A stretch of DNA of 64,000 nucleotides. Origin: Yponomeuta sedellus (taxonomy: Eukaryota; Arthropoda; Insecta; Lepidoptera; Yponomeutidae). This document shows, piece by piece, positions 45,591 to 57,131 of this stretch. Both the position numbers and the translations under genes were made by a program. The stretch covers positions 12,635,473-12,699,472 of the forward strand of contig OW203724.1 of the NCBI GenBank assembly GCA_934045075.1. The letters are read 5' to 3'. Under the pieces are notes generated by a model, which was given only the letters and a program-made list of their open reading frames with translations, was not told the origin of the DNA and ran no database searches. Numbering within the stretch: position 1 is the first letter of the stretch; the number at the start of each line of letters is the position of its first letter.

Positions 45591-46555
45591 TTATTTTTAT
45601 TTACACAGTTTATTTTCACTGTTTCAATTTCATGAATGGCAAAGGTCAGTAGGGGATTTTCGGATATTCTGAATATATCTATAGTTCAGGGAAAAGCCAT
45701 AAAAATAAAAACATTTTGAAAACGCTAAATAATATTTTAATGTGGTCACTGGTACAGTGAAGGTCACTTCGAGGTACGACGATCTTGTCACTTCTGTTTT
45801 TATTAATCTATAAAAGTCGTAGAGGGAGTCTATCTACGATAAAAGTACCGCCATAATTTTATAAGCCGCCGTGTGACAGGACAATAAAAAAATGTGAAAA
45901 AAATAAATTGTGAGTTGTTCCTGCAATTGAAGGACTTTTCTTAACGTCCTCAAATTGTGTTCACGCGGCAAATACTCGTACGAGTCATGCGTTTTGTGGC
46001 GCTAAAACGTCAGTACTTGACAGGTAATGTATTGGAAAGTCGCGACTTTTGACATTTAAAACGCGAAGTGATGGTGGGCTTATCTAGCGAATCACTAAAT
46101 GTACTTCATCTTACTACGTTTTCCATCCCTGGGTTTTGAAAGTAGACAGTGTTCGAAGTTACTGGATAATATCTGAGTTCTTTGTAGGTCTAGATTTCAT
46201 ATCAAAACAGGCAAACAGACAGAACTGTTTATTTTAATTAATTGTCCTTGTAGTAGGCACCTGGGTGGGACATATGCCTAAGAAAAGAGTGACTTCTAGC
46301 TCGTCGTGGCGTACCTGACTAATCCATTACGTCTGGCTATCATAATGTCAAACAACCAATGAAAAAAACATAAGTTTATAAAAACCAGGCTTAGGTTACC
46401 GCTTCAGATAATAAACCGGTCTTATGCGAAACATGGATGGCCGTCGCATGGTTACTGGATATACCTACCTACCGGTAGGTTCAGAACCACCCGCCGTGAC
46501 ACAGTACAAATAAAGACCGTGATACACTGTTCTAGCGATTTAAATCTATCCGATA
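45591..46555. other. No gene recognised
   Basis: Mixed intergenic sequence. No motif-bearing frame or repeat family was identified. Confidence 0.4.
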
Positions 46556-46559
46556 TCTA

Positions 46560-46995
46560 TTTTCTTAGACATGAGCAAAGCCATTGAATTTGTGTTCCGG
46601 AAGACGCAGTTAAGCTCTATAATAATTACGATTTACGTGTCACGGCCCTTGCTTTGCTTGAAAGTTATTTGTCTGATAGACAACAATGTTTCAAAAAATC
46701 AACTATAAAAAATCATGACAAGATAATATACAGGTCGAAGTACCGTAACGATGAATATGGAGTTCCACAGCAGTGTTTTGACACCCAAATTTTCAATCAA
46801 TTATAATGGAGTTCAAATAAATGAAGTTGTCTCAATCGTATTTTTAGGTTTAATAATAGATCAAAATTGCAACTGTATTTGATTTATGCTAAACTTGATC
46901 GACTCATCTAAAACGTACAAGAAAAAGTGCAGAAAAATTGAAAATGGCAATCAGCCTTTCTCACATATCATGGCTTTGTTCCATCTGTATTACGA
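46560..46995 (+). pseudogene. LINE reverse transcriptase scraps
   Basis: Frames read DMSKAIEFV, LALLESYLSDRQQCF, YGVPQQ and, after a gap, INEVVSIVFLGLIIDQNCN. These are the palm, GVPQG and thumb regions of a LINE RT with internal deletions and stops. The Harbinger element is inserted at its right side. Confidence 0.65.
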
Positions 46996-47035
46996 TACTT
47001 CTTCTTAAGGCTGGTTTACACTTTGATTAGTGTGA

Positions 47036-47262
47036 GTGCAGGTGATTAGTGCGAGTACAGGTGTGTAGTGCGAGTAGTGTCCAATTCACTGCGAGTGCAG
47101 GTGATTAGTGCGAGTGTAGGTGTGTAGTGCGAGTAGTGTCCAATTCACTGCCAGTGCAGGTGATTAGTGCGAGTGCAGGTGTCTAGTGCGAGTAGTGTCC
47201 AATTCACTGCCAGTGCAGGTGATTAGTGCAAGTGCAGGTGTGTAGTGCGAGTAGTGTCCAAT
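47036..47262. repeat. Subterminal tandem repeats of the Harbinger element
   Basis: About four imperfect copies of an approximately 62-bp unit built from GAGTGCAGGTGATTAGTGCG and GTAGTGTCCAATTCACTG. The right subterminal side carries fewer copies. Such words are plausible transposase or Myb/MADF binding sites. Confidence 0.75.
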
Positions 47263-47309
47263 TCTTGTGGCTCTGTTTAGTAAATTCAGTTGGCCGTTGA
47301 CCAGCAAGT

Positions 47310-47740
47310 ATGGACGAACATCGAGAAACGCGCTTGCAATTAGAAGAAGTACTGAAAGAAGTATTAAACGCGGTTGTGTCTGAAACCGAAGAACTTTTGG
47401 AAGCTGAACTTGCAAGACCAAGAAGAGTATGGGTTCGAAAATGGATTAATAGAAGACTCATTCATGGCGCAAGCTACCAACTCTTTACGGAATTGGCTGT
47501 TGAAGATACGACGGAATATTACTGTGCTCTCAGGATGACCGAAGAGTCGTTTAATATACTATTAAACCTTGTTGCACCCGTCATACAGAAAAGCGATACA
47601 TTTATGAGACCTGCTTTGCCGGCGAAAGTGAAATTGCACGCTATTTTATACTTATTGGCTAACAGAATTAGTTTACGCGTCTTGCAACACCTATTCAGGG
47701 TACCAATGCTATTTACAACACACTGAGAGATTACATAAAG
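47310..47740 (+). pseudogene. Harbinger transposase, exon 1
   Basis: ATG at 47310. It encodes RPRRVWVRKWINRR, then RMTEESFNILLNLVAPVIQK, DTFMRPALPAKVKL and LQHLFRV, the HARBI1-type N-terminal region. After LFRV a small deletion changes the frame (expected downstream motif AIYNTLRDYIK is present in the next frame). The donor AAG|GTAGGT at 47740 points to exon 2 at 48657. Confidence 0.85.
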
Positions 47741-47817
47741 GTAGGTAACATTAAAAACATATTTTTTTTGTATTAGAGTAGGTTTATTTTCAAATTCAAC
47801 ATACATATTTGCAATCA

Positions 47818-48536
47818 ACTTATTGGTAAATGGTGGTAGGTAACATCAAACATTTTTTTTTCTATTATTAGTAAATACCCGAAATTGCCCGAGCCAATTT
47901 CAGATTGTATAGTTATTGCATTGTCGTTGAGAGAGTGGTCGGCATCAGAAATGTTATGAATGTCATTAGTGGCATCTGCTGTAGAAGATTGTGGTGGTTG
48001 TGTGTAAGGAGAGTGTTGTGGTGGTTTTATGTAAGGAGAGTGTTGTGTTGGTTGTATATAAGGAGAGTCTCGTGGTGGTAGTGATGGTGAAGACTGGTAC
48101 ATAGAAGAACCAGGTAAGAAGAACTGGTACAGAGAAGGGCTATATGCGTAGTTAGATGTTCCGTGGCCCATTTGTTGGAGACGTAAATTACTCAGATAAT
48201 TTTGAATAAACATCTGTCCTTCTACTGCTTTGTGGATTGGCAAACTTTTAAGCTCGGTAGCAACAGTTTTCCCGAATATATCGAACTCTGTTTCTGTTTT
48301 TGTTTCTGTTGGCATGCGTGTGTTAATTGAGTCTGCCACGTTTTTCACTTTATTGACCAAACGACTGAGGTCCCGTACTGTCCTATTACGAGGAATCGGC
48401 GTTTTTTTTGTTCTTCTTCATCTTGATTAGGTTGAGATTCAGGTGTTGCGTCGGGGTTATTTATTTCAGCAGATTGATTGCGTTGGAATGTGGAAGGTTC
48501 CTCTCCATCAAGTTGTTCAGGTTTAGAATCCAGCTG
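47818..48536 (-). pseudogene. Harbinger accessory protein, exon 2 (BESS-like region)
   Basis: Acceptor TTTTACAG above 48536. It starts with an acidic Q/E-rich stretch, breaks frame in an A8 run near 48400, and continues as FDIFGKTVATELKSLP..QMFIQNYLSNL. This resembles the BESS protein-interaction motif that follows MADF domains. A P/S/Y-rich tail with repeats of SPYIQP type comes next. It lies wholly inside the intron of the transposase on the other strand. Confidence 0.7.
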
Positions 48537-48656
48537 CTGTAAAACAATAAATTTAGATAAACAAAAACCCAAAAAATAAAAACAAATAGTAAACCAACTC
48601 TTTAAGTTAGAAATAATATTCCCATTTCACTACTATCAAACTTTTTTTTGTTTTAG

Positions 48657-49421
48657 GTACCTAACGGCGATGAATGGAAAAGGATTGAAAAAGGCTTCAG
48701 AAATTCCTGGAATTTCCCTGGTTGCTCAGGTGCTATAGATGGGAAACACGTTACCGTCAAAGCTCCACCAAACGCAGGAAGTTATTACTTCAACTATAAA
48801 AAAAATAACAGCAGCAACTCATGGCAGTGGCAGATGATGACTACTGTTTTTCATATATTGATGTTGGAAGTAACGGGCGTGTATCGGATGATGGAGTTTT
48901 CACTCATTGTAATCTTAGTCATGCCTTGGAAAATAATTTACTGCCGGAAGGTCAAGTTCTAGTGGCCGATAGTGCGTTTCCTCTAAAACCATATGATGAA
49001 ACCATATGGTGGAAACCAATTGACATTTGAACAAAAAGTTTTTAATTATAGATTATCACGGGCAAGACGAATCATCGAAAATGCTTTTGGCATCTTAGTA
49101 AGTCGATACAGAATTTTCGAAAGGCCCCTACCCTTTTTTCCCAACAAGGTGGAAAAAATTGTAAAAGCCTGTTGCGCCATGCATAACTGGGCGAGAAAAA
49201 CCAAAGTACCCGTATAGGTCGCCACGGTTTATATCGAGGACACAGATAATGGAAATTTGATTGAAGGATCCTGGAGAGAAGTGACATCAGATGGACTTGT
49301 TCCATTGACTATGAACATGCAGAATAGATCATCTCAAATTGCACAGAACAAACGCAACAATTATGCAAATTATTTTGTAGGAGAAGGTGCAGTCTCTTGG
49401 CAGTCTCGAATGATAAATTAA
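48657..49421 (+). pseudogene. Harbinger transposase, exon 2 with the DDE domain
   Basis: Acceptor TTTTGTTTTAG at 48656. It encodes VPNGDEWKRI, AIDGKHVTVKAPPNAGSYYF (first D), DVGSNGRVSDDGVF, VLVADSAFPLKPY (second D), NYRLSRARRIIENAFGIL (E) and a C-terminus ending ..GAVSWQSRMIN. The three catalytic residues are present, but frames change near 48810 and 48985 and a TAG lies at 49215. This is the DDE/RNase-H-fold nuclease that would cut TTA targets. Confidence 0.88.
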
Positions 49422-49608
49422 AGTAAAACGTGATTCAATGTCATGTGGTTATGTGTTATTATGTAGTCATGTAATAAAGAATATAAAATAAAGATTTTTT
49501 TACTTAGGTACCAAATTACTCCCTGAGTCGCTGCACTGTATATTTACAGCTTTAAAGCGTCATCTAATAGTTTGAACTACTTTATTTGTGGAATATTCCA
49601 CAAAGTCT

Positions 49609-49678
49609 GTACAAAATCTGGAGCTGGAACAGATGACGTATATATATACGTCATCTGTTCCAGCTCCAGATTTTGTAC
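49609..49678. repeat. Perfect 70-bp palindrome
   Basis: GTACAAAATCTGGAGCTGGA reads identically on both strands through the centre at 49643/49644 (TATATATA). It interrupts the end of the MADF-coding exon of the Harbinger accessory gene. Confidence 0.93.
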
Positions 49679-49907
49679 TTTGTTTAATTTTCTTAGCCTC
49701 TTGCGCATAATTAAGACTTCAAGTTTCTTATTTTAGTATAAACTTCTTTACTTCCAAACCCTGGTATGTTCATAGCTTCACTTATACGTACAAGGGCCGT
49801 ATCTCGGGCACCCTTAATTTTGTACCTAGGGGCTTTACAGTTGCAAAGGCATGTTTTATATACTCCTGCACAAATTTGTAAGTTGTGTCTTCGGTCCACT
49901 TTACCAT
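49679..49907 (-). pseudogene. Harbinger accessory protein, exon 1 (MADF-like DNA-binding domain)
   Basis: ATG at 49907 starts MVKWTEDTTYKFVQEYIKH. In the following frames KAPRYKIKGARDTALVRISE and GFGSKEVYTKIRNLKS complete a MADF-type (Myb/SANT-like) domain. Two small frame shifts occur. The coding sequence then runs into the 70-bp palindrome, and the donor to the exon at 48536 was not resolved. In Harbinger elements such proteins bind subterminal DNA and recruit the transposase. Confidence 0.75.
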
Positions 49908-50184
49908 TTTGTACAACAACAAGCGTCCGACGCTACACACTAAACGCTAAAGACTCCTGTCCAGACGGGTTTAGTGGCAGGCACGCTGCGAGTGAGGGGG
50001 AAGGGAGTGCGCGCGGGACGTGGCTACTCGCAGTCCACTCGCAAAAAAATAGAACACGCTTCTATTCACTTTACTACACAGCCAACTAATCACTAGCACT
50101 AATCAGTCGCTGTCCACACCTAGTCACTAAGCACCTGCACTAATCACCTGCACTCGCACTAATCAAAGTGTAAACCAGCCTTTA

Positions 50185-51393
50185 GCGTGTTAATGGCAAG
50201 CCATAGTGATAAAAGGATTTGCCAATCAGCGTTAGAGACTCGCTGATTGTTGTCCAGGGTGCGCCAGACGTACGAGCTCAGTGTATACCGTTCGGGGAGG
50301 CTCCTTTCATGCACCCCATATATTGTACCTACTATTGCGATACCTTAGTAGATACCTGTGGAAATAAAGTTGATGAAATGATTGTATTTCGAGTACAAAA
50401 AATGCATGAGGTCAGTTTGTGGCGCCGGATTTCTAGACAGTTGCAAACCACTATTCAATAATATGTCTATTATTGCTTTACCTTGCCCGTATATTTAAGA
50501 AATGTTATTATTCATAAAATAAACACCAAGAAATGATAAAATATTACGGATTTTTGAACAAAAAAGGGGTTTAAAAATCGGGTCCGGGATCACACTGTGC
50601 GACGATTCTTTGGGCCTAGCCAGGACACATCATCATCAACCAACCCATTATGTCCCCACCGAGGAGCACGGGTCTCTTCCCTAAGGAATTAAGGAAGGTT
50701 TAAGCCATACTCCACTACGGGGGCCAAGTCCGGATAGAAAACCTGGACACATAGGTCAACAAAATGGCCAAAAGTAGTAGGATCTTTAGATTATAAGGTT
50801 ATAATAGTTGGGAACCACCGATAATTCCTATATACAGTGCTACACAAGAAATAAGTCTCGCGGATGTACCTGCGCAGATGACCAAATTTTGGATGTGCGG
50901 CAAGTTAATCGACCAATCAGATAGTTTCATTTTATGGCAGGCCGCGCGCCTTTGTTGCTATTGGTTGATTCAACGTCATCGATGCAGGTGACTATTCGTT
51001 TGGCAATATTAGCGTGAGCGAAATAGGTAGCGCTACTGCGGCAATCAATTCTGCACCTTAACCGTATCGGTTAAAGATTATGTTGAATGTACTTATAGCT
51101 TCGAGTACTTTCGTTACATTTCTTCCTAGTCTGCGCGAACGAAGATTCCCGAAGGGACTTTTATGATGTGTAGTACTGTACCTACTTATCCGCCTTCTAA
51201 GAGTAGGTACACCCGTATTTTAGTAAGCGTCCCTATTTGAAATAAAATCACGTTTATTTTCAAACTTTTCACATTGTCACATTAGTTAGCATTTAACAAT
51301 CGCAGAAAATAACTAAATGGCCAGATACTCGACAATTTACTAAAAAAATTGCAACCTACGTCTTTCCCACCAAGAAATGACAACTAATAAATG
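50185..51393. other. No gene; SINE/RTE tail at 50640-50740
   Basis: 50640-50740 holds the reversed tail of the 5S-SINE family (TATGTCCCCACCGAGGAGCA, CATACTCCACTACGGGGGCC). The rest is unrecognised. Confidence 0.45.
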
Positions 51394-51527
51394 ATTACTA
51401 ATACCGAAATTTAAATGGAGACCATCTTAGAAGGCGTCTCCATTTTTGTAGTAGTGACGTTATCACATGAAGGTTTCATACCATCATGTTAAATCTAGAT
51501 GGTCAAGTAAATTTCGGTATTAGTAAT
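51394..51527. mobile_element. 134-bp MITE with 20-bp perfect ends
   Basis: ATTACTAATACCGAAATTTA at 51394-51413 and its complement at 51508-51527. A second small inverted pair (AAATGGAGAC/GTCTCCATTT) lies inside the left half. No target duplication is certain. Confidence 0.7.
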
Positions 51528-51786
51528 TAAGTCAAAAAGAATTTGAAGTCTTTTAGTTGTATGTAGCAAAAATATAACATATTAAACGCACTATTTACAA
51601 GATATGAGATATACGAGTATATAAAAAGTCTAGACAGCTGCCGTTGGGAAGAGTTCCGAGGATGCTAGCAGCATTCCCCCTTTGAATGGCCAGGCTGATG
51701 CGCATCATAATGTACTGTTAGATACAATAAAGTTTGTATTAATAAGTACAGTATTAATATATAATATACATTTGTAAAGATATGGT

Positions 51787-51935
51787 GGCAATATCACTCC
51801 CTAGCTGTGAAGGAAAACATCGTAAGGAAACCTGAGTGCGAAAGGTGTTCAAATACCTTAAATATCAAATACCGCGTGGTAATTAAGTCCATACTCTCTC
51901 TTTCCTGAGAGAAAGTCTGTACCCCGCAGTATGAC
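51787..51935 (-). repeat. Partial copy of the CTCACGATGTTTTC dispersed repeat
   Basis: Reverse orientation: GTGAAGGAAAACATCGTAAG and GAAACCTGAGTGC. Compare 5335-5625. Confidence 0.55.
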
Positions 51936-52214
51936 GTATATGGTCTACGTAAAAAAAAACACTAGTCTTTAATTTACGACGATCGGATAAAATGCTTATT
52001 GGCTGTTAGAAACCCGTCAAAGTCATCGGTTATGCGCTTTTATGTAACCTGTTTTGTAATTATTAGCATTTTAAACAGGATTATTTATTTCACTTACACC
52101 ACTCGAAATTTCCACTTTTCTTTCATGTAGCAACCACATGAAGAATGGTGCAAATTTCAACATATTCTGGTAGAGACACTTAATCTGGAAATACATATAA
52201 TTATTACTTAGATT

Positions 52215-52290
52215 TAAGAAAACATTGTTGTATTATTTTTTCTGGTTGTGCAATAAAGTGTTCTCTATCTCTATCTATCTATCTACACTA
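52215..52290 (+). repeat. LINE 3' tail with CTAT repeats
   Basis: GGTTGTGCAATAAAGTGTTC followed by CTCTATCTCTATCTATCTATC. Confidence 0.45.
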
Positions 52291-52299
52291 TCATTCAAA

Positions 52300-52785
52300 G
52301 ATTTTCGTGAAGATAGCAAGTTACAGTGGCAGTAGGTTGGTCACATCTACCAAAGAACTGATAATAATAAACATAACTTCCACGTTTACCACGCTTCTAG
52401 ATGCTTAAGCCAATAGAGTGGAAAGTTACATAACACGGGGACTGGTCCCAAACTAGGATACCCGATTCTCGAGTAGAGTCTAGAGACCATTGTAGAAACG
52501 GCAAACGCAGTGTAGACGCCCACCAGCTTGCTGAACCTACAATCTGCCTCGGTAGTATGATCACGCTACTCGTACATTAATTGTCAAATTCTGACATTTT
52601 ATCGCCACGGAACTCGTGCTTCGTGCCATCGTACTGCCCAGGTATAGGTAGATTGCTGGCAGCGGCTACGAGGACGGTCAAGGACAAAAAGGAGCGGTGT
52701 GGCTGAGGGGAGGCCACATGTGGGGTGATCTGTGGGGGATGCATACGTCCTGCAGTGGACGAGTCGGTAGGTACTGGCTGATTAA
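52300..52785 (+). pseudogene. Strongly decayed RTE-type LINE C-terminal region
   Basis: Order of words matches the RTE fragment at 21545-21995: TACAGTGGCAGTAGGTTGGT, GACGCCCACCAGCTTGCTGA, GATTGCTGGCAGCG, CTGCAGTGGACGAGTCGG, GGCTGATTAACAAT. No open frame remains. Confidence 0.5.
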
Positions 52786-52789
52786 CAAT

Positions 52790-54120
52790 TATTTAATGTT
52801 TCCCAGATACTCGGTAAATTATCAATAAACACCAATTTCTATATTTTGGAGTTCAAATAATCTGACACTTCAAGAATCTGCCATTCAGGGAAAAAGGGAT
52901 TTTTCTTATGACTTTGTTGTATTACTGAGATCTCTGAAACTATTAAATAGGTTTAGAGATGTTAGCACGCGAAAGTCTTAATTACTTTCAGAACAAGCAC
53001 ATTATAAAAATTAATAGAGCTTAATTTTTTCCCAAGAATGATTTACCCAATATCCTTGTTTTTTTGATTTGTCTAGTGATTAATCCGCTCTGTAATAGAG
53101 CGGGTTAATCACTTGACTTAAAGAAACAATAAAAACGTACTTGCGTGACACCTGATTGAGGCTTGTAATATTCGCCCATTTTTAATATTCGAATAGTGAG
53201 TAACTATCCCAATTGAACTATTCAAATAGTAGCTATTTTATCTTTAGGTCACCATCTACACGCAGAAAACTAAATTTATGTTATCTTTAGGTCATCATTT
53301 CATTGTTTTCGGGAGGTTAATAGACTTTTAAAATGCAAAATTCAACTGTACATTTTTAGGGTTTCATGTCCAACCGTCTCCCTGTGTGTGGTACGGCCAA
53401 GCTCAGAGACTAATATCTGCTAGAAAGCTGAAATTTGGCACTGACATATAATTAATATTGATCACGCCGACATAACACATGATTTTAGTTTATTTTTTGA
53501 AATATATCGGTGAAACCTAGACTGTTCTGAATTTGTTGTACAAATTGGATCATATTTATACTTCAATTTGACGAAAAGGGTCACAAAATAAGTAATGGAC
53601 AAGTGTATTGGCAATATTCTTTAATTTTGTCCGTGGCCCTGCCGGCAGTACTGAAAATAATTTCGAAAACACATTATATTCAATATTAGAATACTAAAGT
53701 ACAAATTTTTGAATAGTAAAACAGACGAATATTCAAAGTCCAAGCCCTACACATAACTGTGTTTATTCACAAGTAACTTGTTCTAATCTGAAATTATCCA
53801 TAAACTATGAAAATATAAATTCAGGTCATTAATAATAAAAAAATAAAACCTTTTATTAATACGTATGTAATAGATTTTAATTATTAACAAATGTCATGTG
53901 AACATAAATAGTGTAACTTGACCATGAACATTTGTAGTACTTATACTTATTTCAACAAGCGACATACTTATCGGCTTAAAACCGCCTTTTGTACAATAGA
54001 CCTACTTAACATATATAATGGTAACAATAAATAGTTGTAATAGGTATGTCTGCCTACAGCCCACAACTGATCAACCTTTACATTTTGGGCAAAGATATCA
54101 AGCGGAATTCAAAATAACAC
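52790..54120. other. No gene recognised; small hairpin near 53075-53115
   Basis: AGTGATTAATCCGCTCT faces AGAGCGGGTTAATCACT with a 5-nt loop and one bulge. Nothing else was identified. Confidence 0.45.
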
Positions 54121-54122
54121 AG

Positions 54123-54259
54123 GGCCAGTTTCTAAATTGAGAATTTCGTTATGTGATATTTAACTGTAGTGCTGTCTCTACGAATTTCTCAGAAAAGAGC
54201 GCGACACAACGTTACTTAAGTATTTACTTACTGAAATTCTCAATTCAGAAACCGGCCAA
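54123..54259. mobile_element. MITE, GGCCAGTTTCT family, copy 2
   Basis: GGCCAGTTTCTAAATTGAGA at the left and TTCTCAATTCAGAAACCGGC at the right, with AGTGCTGTCTCT inside as in 6468-6594. Confidence 0.75.
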
Positions 54260-56799
54260 CTATATGTGATGTGCATTCTGTTGACTTAGTAACTAATTGC
54301 TTTAGTCCCCTAGGACGTGGTCGTGAGTGTCACTTTTCTTGAACATCTATTCGACTTTCGTAGGGGATTATTCAAATGTCATTACGACAACAACTCTGAA
54401 ACCACGAAAAACTATCTGTTCGATAGTAGTCATCCAGGGCCCTGATTCAGTATTATAGTTGGACGAAAAAAAATCACTGCATTTACGTGTACCCTACTGT
54501 ACATCGAGTACTGTCGACTGTACCTACCTACTAAGTATTTTTGCAAACGGACACATCACATAAGAAGCATAAAAACAATATTTATGAATTGTGCGCTATT
54601 TACTCATTATAATTATGTAGGACTACACCAGATCAGTATGTCGCATTGGCTCAGTTGGTATAATCTAACAATGCTAATATATGTTAATGGTAAGCTAGCT
54701 TTTGCACGCAAGCTTAGCATAATCTCGATACCAGCGTCCAGACTCCTTGACATAGAACTTTTTTATGCAGCGTTACTGCAGTAACGCAATACTTGAAGCA
54801 ATTGGATTTTCAAGGGCCTCTTCAAGATCTCGCCTACAAGGTGTGAGAACAGTTTGCTAAATGTTAACAAACTTGAAATTCGCGATTTAGCGAATCCCAT
54901 GAGTGGTCCTTCGGTCCACACCCACTTAATTCTTCTTTTGGAAGTGGTTTAATTATTTAACGATTACTTTGTCAACACCATGGCCAGTTCTCGGCCACCA
55001 CTCGGTGACTGCCTTCGTTCAACGTCCGTCTTCCCATCTAACCGATATCCCGCACTTCATTCGTGTAGTTTATTCCAGGCCCTGATAAACATCGTTTTTC
55101 TGAAGAATGATATAGGCTCGAAAATGGCTGTTAGGTTTGCCTCCACTCGGCCATCGACTAAGCAATAGCAGTGCAATACCATTCCAAAGGTATAACCCGC
55201 TCAAATAACAAAAGCGAAGAAGATTGAGAAGACGGCACGTGTACCAATGACACAACTAGTACCGACCATATTAATATGTATCAATTCACAATAAATAGGT
55301 ACTCTTTCTTTCTTCCAATTGAACAACTATGCATTTCAGAGATTCGCCCCCAGGACAATGGACGAGATTAGCTTAGGACTTAGGACCGGCGAGGGCGTGA
55401 GGTAGAAAAGGCCTAGTCGTCAAGTCAATTTCAGGGGCGCAACTACGTAACTTCCTGAAATTGAAAAAAAAAACTGAATTTAGACATAGGATACTTGATA
55501 TCTCGATGACTTCTTGTGGGATTATTTCTAAAGCGGCGTAGCCGCGGGTTGAAGCTAGTAAATACATATAATTTAACAGTTCGGAAACTTCAAAATACAT
55601 CACTCAATACAGTGGTCAGTTACGTAATAGGAGGGCAGATGTTCTGTTAAAGTAAAGGTTAATACTGTGTCATGTGTGCGAACGTATATACAATACATGC
55701 AAAATAGTTTTAAACATACCTACCTATATGAAATGTAGGTAGTTTGTCACGCAGGTAAGCATAAACTCACGCCTGTATCTCGTTAATAAGAATTGCATTT
55801 TAATTACTTTAGTACATGGTGAGGTATAATGTTATATAAAAAGACAGATAAAGGAAGACTGTCGATATTATATACTATGAACTTCAAAGAGCTCTTGTAT
55901 TCAATACCGAGTGTTTCCTAAAAGGCGAAGTACGATAAAACCTTAGCTTATGGATATTCTACAAGCTATAAACAACATTTAACGTGGAAACAACTCTGAA
56001 ATCACGGAAAAATATAATATCAGGTATTTACTTGCATAATAATTTACAAAACATTATATTTACAACATATTTCATAAAAATCAGAACTGTCACAAAAAAA
56101 ATAACCTCCTCAGCGCTCAATTCACCCAAATGAAATTTATCAAAGGCGTAAAAAGTCAAACAATAAAACTTTAATGTAGGTATGTGTAAATTTGCAATCG
56201 TGCCATGTTTACGAAGGTAACTATAACTATACTGCATAACGATTTTTTTTATTTTTCATTTCATTGTCTGATGTCACCCAAAGTCACCCAAACCAATGTC
56301 ACCTTTTTATCGACAATGTCAACGTCCAGGCTCCAATATTCAAATAATTATCTTACCCAGCACCAATTTTTTGTGCTGGCGCGCACGGTTTCGGAACCAC
56401 GCACATTCGCACCCCGACAACATAAGACATCTCACCACAGAACATAAAAAAAAGGTTTTAATAACATAAAAAAGTAAACTCTTTTTTTATGTTCAGTGCA
56501 TCTCACCATGAGTCTCTCTCTCTTTCGCTCAGTGCACTTGACCTTGACAACGTGGTCTCAGTCTCTTCCCAACACGTGCATAGCGATGACTCAGTCAAAC
56601 TTGGCATACCTGCTGATTAATAATAAGCCGAGTTTGAATATTCAATAAATTGAAATTTTTTATCGTCACCTTCAACGAATGTGTGTAGTCTACATTAGAT
56701 GATATGATAACTTACTATTTTTTCTACAAATATTGCATGCTTGCAGATTTACACGTTGTTTGTAAATAGTTTATATAAAGTAACAGTAAAGAAACCTAC
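54260..56799. other. No gene recognised
   Basis: AT-rich. A short GCGGCGTAGCCGC hairpin followed by GAAGCTAGT at about 55535-55556 could be a Helitron-type end. A tRNA-like start near 54638 (CGCATTGGCTCAGTTGGTA) lacks a T arm. Confidence 0.4.
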
Positions 56800-56891
56800 T
56801 TGAAACACAGTTGCATGAAGGAGCGACCAGTGTCCCAGGAACGACTCTACTGGCAATGGAGGCTGTTGCCGCTGGCCCGCGGCCCTAGATT
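56800..56891 (-). CDS. Candidate isolated exon, product unknown
   Basis: A 92-nt GC-rich segment is bounded by acceptor GCATTATCAG and donor CAA|GTAGGT on the minus strand. The frame reads ..GQRQQPPLPVESF..HWSLLHATVFQ without a stop. A second frame is also open, so the coding call is weak. The acceptor lacks a long pyrimidine tract. No other exon of a gene around it was found. Confidence 0.22.
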
Positions 56892-57131
56892 CTGATAATG
56901 CAATAATGCATTGTAGATTTCATTTCATTGCTGATTTAAGTCTAAACCCGCACACGTGTCAAACCTTCTAGGCGCCAATGGTATAAAAACTACACTACCT
57001 ACAGAATTAAGGTACCTACTGCTCTGCAAGGAGGCGGCTCCCTTGCGCATGGTTGCATTAAAAGCTAACAGTCGCACGCACCGAACAAAACTTACTTTCG
57101 AATTCTTTGTATGTATAAAATCCTATCGAAC

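Larger units (their letters stand above)
47008..50181. mobile_element. Full-length PIF/Harbinger transposon, inactive
   Basis: About 44-bp terminal inverted repeats (AGGCTGGTTTACACTTTGAT at the left, its complement at the right, one mismatch) are flanked by TTA at 47005-47007 and 50182-50184. The 3174-bp element holds a transposase on the plus strand (exons near 47310-47740 and 48657-49421) and a MADF/BESS-type accessory protein on the minus strand (49679-49907 and 47818-48536). Both genes have frame breaks but termini and target site are intact. Confidence 0.93.

Noticed and set aside
47164..47461. Two 85-codon minus-strand frames at the Harbinger left end
   Set aside because: Shadows of the subterminal repeats and transposase exon 1.
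54638..54730. A tRNA gene starting CGCATTGGCTCAGTTGGTA
   Set aside because: No T arm or closing acceptor strand could be found; at best a SINE head fragment.
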